Notes under the pieces: generated by a model
Seen by the model: only the letters and a program-made list of their open reading frames with translations
Database searches by the model: none
What the model was told of the DNA's origin: nothing
From: Catellatospora paridis
GTDB taxonomy: Bacteria > Actinomycetota > Actinomycetes > Mycobacteriales > Micromonosporaceae
Reading direction: 5' to 3'
NCBI RefSeq assembly: GCF_009720365.1
Contig: NZ_ML769314.1
Span: 425,264 to 489,263 of the forward strand
DNA length: 64,000 nt
Shown here: positions 60,889 through 64,000 of the stretch, in pieces
How positions within the stretch are numbered: the stretch's first letter is position 1
Layout: every line of letters begins with the position of its first letter
Made by a program: the position numbers and the translations under genes

Positions 60889-60943
60889 GATCATGAACTT
60901 ATGGCACGGGTCGACGGTGTGTCGCGTCCATAACTTCATGATC
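60889..60943 (+). repeat. 55-nt structured element, repeat family C copy 3
   Basis: Third copy of the 55-nt element, 25 bases past the pfp stop, same strand as pfp. The outer stem continues beyond the element (GCGGGT paired with ACCCGC). Stem position 13/43 is A-T and the C-C mismatch at 10/46 is again kept. Confidence 0.8.
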
Positions 60944-60974
60944 GACCCGCTTTCGCTTTCTGGAGGGAGCACGG

Positions 60975-61781
60975 ATGTACACCGTTGCCGTGATCGGGGC
61001 GGGGAAGATCGGGGAGGTGCTGCTGTCGGGGCTGGTGAAGGCCGGGTGGCCGGTGGATCAGATCGTCGCGACGGCGCGGCGGGAGGAGCGGGCCGAGCAG
61101 CTGCGCAACCGGTACGGGATCAGGGTGCTGGACAACGCCGAGGCGGTGGCCGCCGCCGACGTGGTGGCGATCGCGGTCAAGCCGCAGGACGCCGGGGCGC
61201 TGATGGCCGAGCTGGGGCCGCAGATCCCGGCGGGCAAGCTGGTGATCTCGCTGTGCGCGGGCCTGCCGACGGGGTTCTTCACCAAGTGGCTGGCCGAGGG
61301 CACGCCCGTGGTGCGGGTCATGACGAACACGCCCGCCCTGGTGGACGAGGCCATGACGGCGATCTCGGCCGGGCCGCACGCCACGGCGCACCACCTGGGG
61401 ATCGCCGAGGAGCTGTTCTCGCCGCTGGGCCGCACCATCCGGGTCCCGGAGAGCCAGCAGGACGCGGTCACCGCGCTGTCCGGCTCCGGTCCGGCGTACT
61501 TCTACTTCCTGGTCGAGGCGATGACCGACGCGGGCATCCTGCTCGGGCTGCCGCGCCAGGTGGCGCACGACCTCATCGTGCAGACCGCGATCGGCTCGGC
61601 CATCATGCTGCGCGACTCGGGCGAGCACCCGGTGAAGCTGCGCGAGGCGGTCACCTCGCCCGCGGGCACCACCATCTCTGCCATCCGCGAGCTGGAGAAC
61701 CACGGCGTGCGCGCCGCGTTCCTGGCCGCGCTGGAAGCGGCCCGAGACCGGGCGAAGGAGATCGCCGACCAGGCCGCCTGA
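60975..61781 (+). CDS. proC: Pyrroline-5-carboxylate reductase (ProC)
   Basis: Reduces pyrroline-5-carboxylate to proline with NAD(P)H, final step of proline synthesis. The protein has 268 residues. It shows the Rossmann motif VIGAGKIGEVLLSGL and VMTNTPALVDEAMTAIS. The C-terminal signature SGSGPAYFYFLVEAMTDAGI is followed by SPAGTTISAI. The ATG at 60975 has GGAGGGA seven bases upstream. Preceded by the family-C element, followed by the terminator at 61803-61834. Confidence 0.95.
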   Translation: MYTVAVIGAGKIGEVLLSGLVKAGWPVDQIVATARREERAEQLRNRYGIRVLDNAEAVAAADVVAIAVKPQDAGALMAELGPQIPAGKLVISLCAGLPTGFFTKWLAEGTPVVRVMTNTPALVDEAMTAISAGPHATAHHLGIAEELFSPLGRTIRVPESQQDAVTALSGSGPAYFYFLVEAMTDAGILLGLPRQVAHDLIVQTAIGSAIMLRDSGEHPVKLREAVTSPAGTTISAIRELENHGVRAAFLAALEAARDRAKEIADQAA

Positions 61782-61802
61782 CCACGGACGCGTGATCCCG
61801 TC

Positions 61803-61834
61803 ACCCCCGCAGGCTCATTCACGCCTGCGGGGGT
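61803..61834 (+). terminator. proC terminator
   Basis: Perfect 12-base arms (ACCCCCGCAGGC and complement) around an 8-base loop, 22 bases past the proC stop, then TCCTGCTGTTC. Confidence 0.8.
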
Positions 61835-61935
61835 TCCTGCTGTTCAGACCGTCGCTTTAGGCTCGGAACAGGGAGTTTGAGCCGAACCCCCGGCCCCGTA
61901 GCTCCGCCCTCGGAGCCACACGCAAGGAGACGGCC

Positions 61936-62298
61936 ATGCGACGTGCCGCAACAGTCATCGGGACCACCCTCGCCGCCCTCATGATCTCCGCCCCGGCCTA
62001 CGCGTACGCCCACGACAAGGTCACCAACCCCGTGCTGCACGCGATCCTCGACGTGCTCACCCTCGCGGTCGTCACCGCTCCGGTGTGGACCGCCTTCGCC
62101 TGGTCCCGCGGCCGCCGCTCGGCAGCGCTGATGCTGCTGATCGGGCTGGTGCAGATCCCGGCGGGAGTGCTGGCGTTCGTGCCCATCCCCGACCCCGTGC
62201 TGCACTCGATGGCCCTGGTCACCAGCCTTGCCATCACGGTCACGTCGATCGTCTACGTACGGCGCGAGGTCGCCGTCGCGGTCGAGGCGGCCGGCTGA
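61936..62298 (+). CDS. Small membrane protein with signal peptide
   Basis: Protein of 120 residues, unknown function. A signal peptide (to about YAYA at residue 24) is followed by an AHDK-type segment with two His and three membrane helices (ILDVLTLAVVTAPVWTAFAW, LMLLIGLVQIPAGVLAFVP, MALVTSLAITVTSIVYV). AGGAGA lies before the ATG. Its end overlaps the opposite-strand gene at 62253 by 46 bases. Confidence 0.75.
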   Translation: MRRAATVIGTTLAALMISAPAYAYAHDKVTNPVLHAILDVLTLAVVTAPVWTAFAWSRGRRSAALMLLIGLVQIPAGVLAFVPIPDPVLHSMALVTSLAITVTSIVYVRREVAVAVEAAG

Positions 62299-62753
62299 GA
62301 GACCCGCTGCCGGGGCGACCCGGCGGACGGAGCGAACCCGCTGTCGGCTGTGTGCGACGAGTCGCGGACGGCCGGCGGCGGTGCGGCGCAACCGCCCGAT
62401 CCGGTGCTGCTGCCGGGTCGGGCGGCGGTGCGCAGGGCCACCCGTTCCCCGTCCAGGTCCAGTTCCAGCAGCTCGCCGCTGCGCCGCACGCGCGGGCAGC
62501 CCGGGTGCGGCGGGCCCCAGGCCCCGTCGGTGCGCCGGTAGGCCGTCCACCGGCAGTGCTCCTCCCCGACGTACCCCCAGGCCATGAAGAGCTCGGTGCC
62601 CAGGTAGCGGTAGAGCCCCACGGTGGCGGTGCGCCCGTCCTCGGGCCGGCGGAAGAACTCGCCGGTCAGCCCCGGTACGACGTGCCCTTCGAGGTCGATG
62701 TCGGACACGATCCGGTGCGGCGCGTACTCCGCCAGGCGCGGCAAGGTGGTCAT
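62253..62753 (-). CDS. Hypothetical protein, divergent C-terminal tail
   Basis: Protein of 166 residues that I do not recognise. The first 115 residues look folded (HVVPGLTGEFFRRPEDGRTATV, GEEHCRWTAYRRTDG). The last 50 are low-complexity Ser/Thr/Ala/Arg that read antisense through the neighbouring membrane gene. The true stop may have been lost by a frameshift near 62330. Confidence is modest for the tail. Confidence 0.55.
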   Translation of the reverse strand: MTTLPRLAEYAPHRIVSDIDLEGHVVPGLTGEFFRRPEDGRTATVGLYRYLGTELFMAWGYVGEEHCRWTAYRRTDGAWGPPHPGCPRVRRSGELLELDLDGERVALRTAARPGSSTGSGGCAAPPPAVRDSSHTADSGFAPSAGSPRQRVSQPAASTATATSRRT

Positions 62754-62761
62754 GCCTCCTC

Positions 62762-62888
62762 CTCGCTGCGCTCGTCGTCGCCAGACGGATCTTCGACATG
62801 ATTCGCTCGCTGCGCTCGCTCATACTCGCTGCGCTCGTCGTCGCCATGACGCGTCTTTGACATGATTCGCTCGCGGTGCTCGCTCATA
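62762..62888. repeat. Tandem direct repeat, about 63 bp x 2
   Basis: Two copies (62762-62824 and 62825-62888) beginning CTCGCTGCGCTCGTCGTCGC and sharing GACATGATTCGCTCGC. They differ at a few positions in the middle. No gene is seen here. It lies upstream of the class II DAHP synthase, between it and the hypothetical gene. Confidence 0.75.
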
Positions 62889-62937
62889 CTCGATCAACGA
62901 GGCCGCGCCCTGGTGGCGACACGTTCGCGCAGGGTGA

Positions 62938-64000
<1,063 letters not shown>

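Overview
The window is very GC-rich DNA with dense genes on both strands, third codon positions almost all G or C, and frequent GTG starts. It also has a menaquinol-type qcrCAB/ctaE respiratory cluster, a phosphatidylinositol mannosyltransferase, a second (RelA/SpoT-like) alarmone protein and a PPi-type phosphofructokinase. Together these point to an actinomycete, most likely a member of the Micromonosporaceae. The backbone gene set and much of its order (DUF3043, glycerate kinase, HesB/IscA, adenosine kinase, ctaC, ctaF, trpD, ctaE-qcrCAB, DEDD/UvrC-like exonuclease, pimB, fadD15, SRPBCC protein, acyltransferase, RNase AS, class II DAHP synthase) resembles, from memory, the Rv2178c-Rv2206 region of Mycobacterium tuberculosis. 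This is a conserved chromosomal core with lineage-specific insertions. I see no tRNA, rRNA, CRISPR array, transposase or prophage.

Layout. 1-3.5 kb: minus-strand ABC-2 exporter plus two-component operon whose kinase frame is broken by a poly-G/poly-C tract. 3.6-9.6 kb: DUF3043, murA, nadA, glycerate kinase, quinone oxidoreductase. 9.6-11.5 kb: divergent MFS exporter/MarR pair. 11.6-23 kb: Fe-S carrier, adenosine kinase, sulfur transfer genes and the respiratory supercomplex genes (ctaC-ctaF, ctaG-like, ctaE-qcrC-qcrA-qcrB), with trpD. 23.2-31.5 kb: a 59-codon Cys-containing peptide before a P450, then a long minus-strand run (hydrolase, Lrp-type domain, nucleotidyltransferase, Nudix, RSH, DEDD exonuclease). 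31.5-36.9 kb: NYN nuclease, M48 protease, an AbiE type IV toxin-antitoxin cassette with a 24-bp inverted repeat over its start codon, and pimB. 37-43.4 kb: GCS2-like ligase and a fadD15-kinase-regulator-HIT operon. 43.6-50.4 kb: SRPBCC, Cys-motif protein, ROK kinase, nuclease-like phosphatase, FMO plus a nucleophile-less hydrolase, acyltransferase. 50.4-58 kb: giant adenylate cyclase/AAA regulator, tandem-repeat small protein, CebR-site-controlled GH5-CBM2 glycanase, Crp regulator, kinase-like protein. 58-64 kb: DUF1028, RNase AS, PPi-PFK, proC, small membrane proteins and the start of class II DAHP synthase (cut by the window end).

The non-coding DNA is structured. At least three dispersed hairpin families recur at gene 3' ends. 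One is a 55-nt element in three copies with a covarying base pair and a conserved C-C mismatch. About a dozen genes have a TANNNT hexamer 5-7 nt before the start codon and no ribosome binding site, which is the layout of leaderless transcripts. The most interesting items are the AbiE operator, the 55-nt element, the small Cys-containing peptide next to the P450, the tandem-repeat peptide, the diverged RSH protein, and the PPi-PFK assignment from D104/K124.
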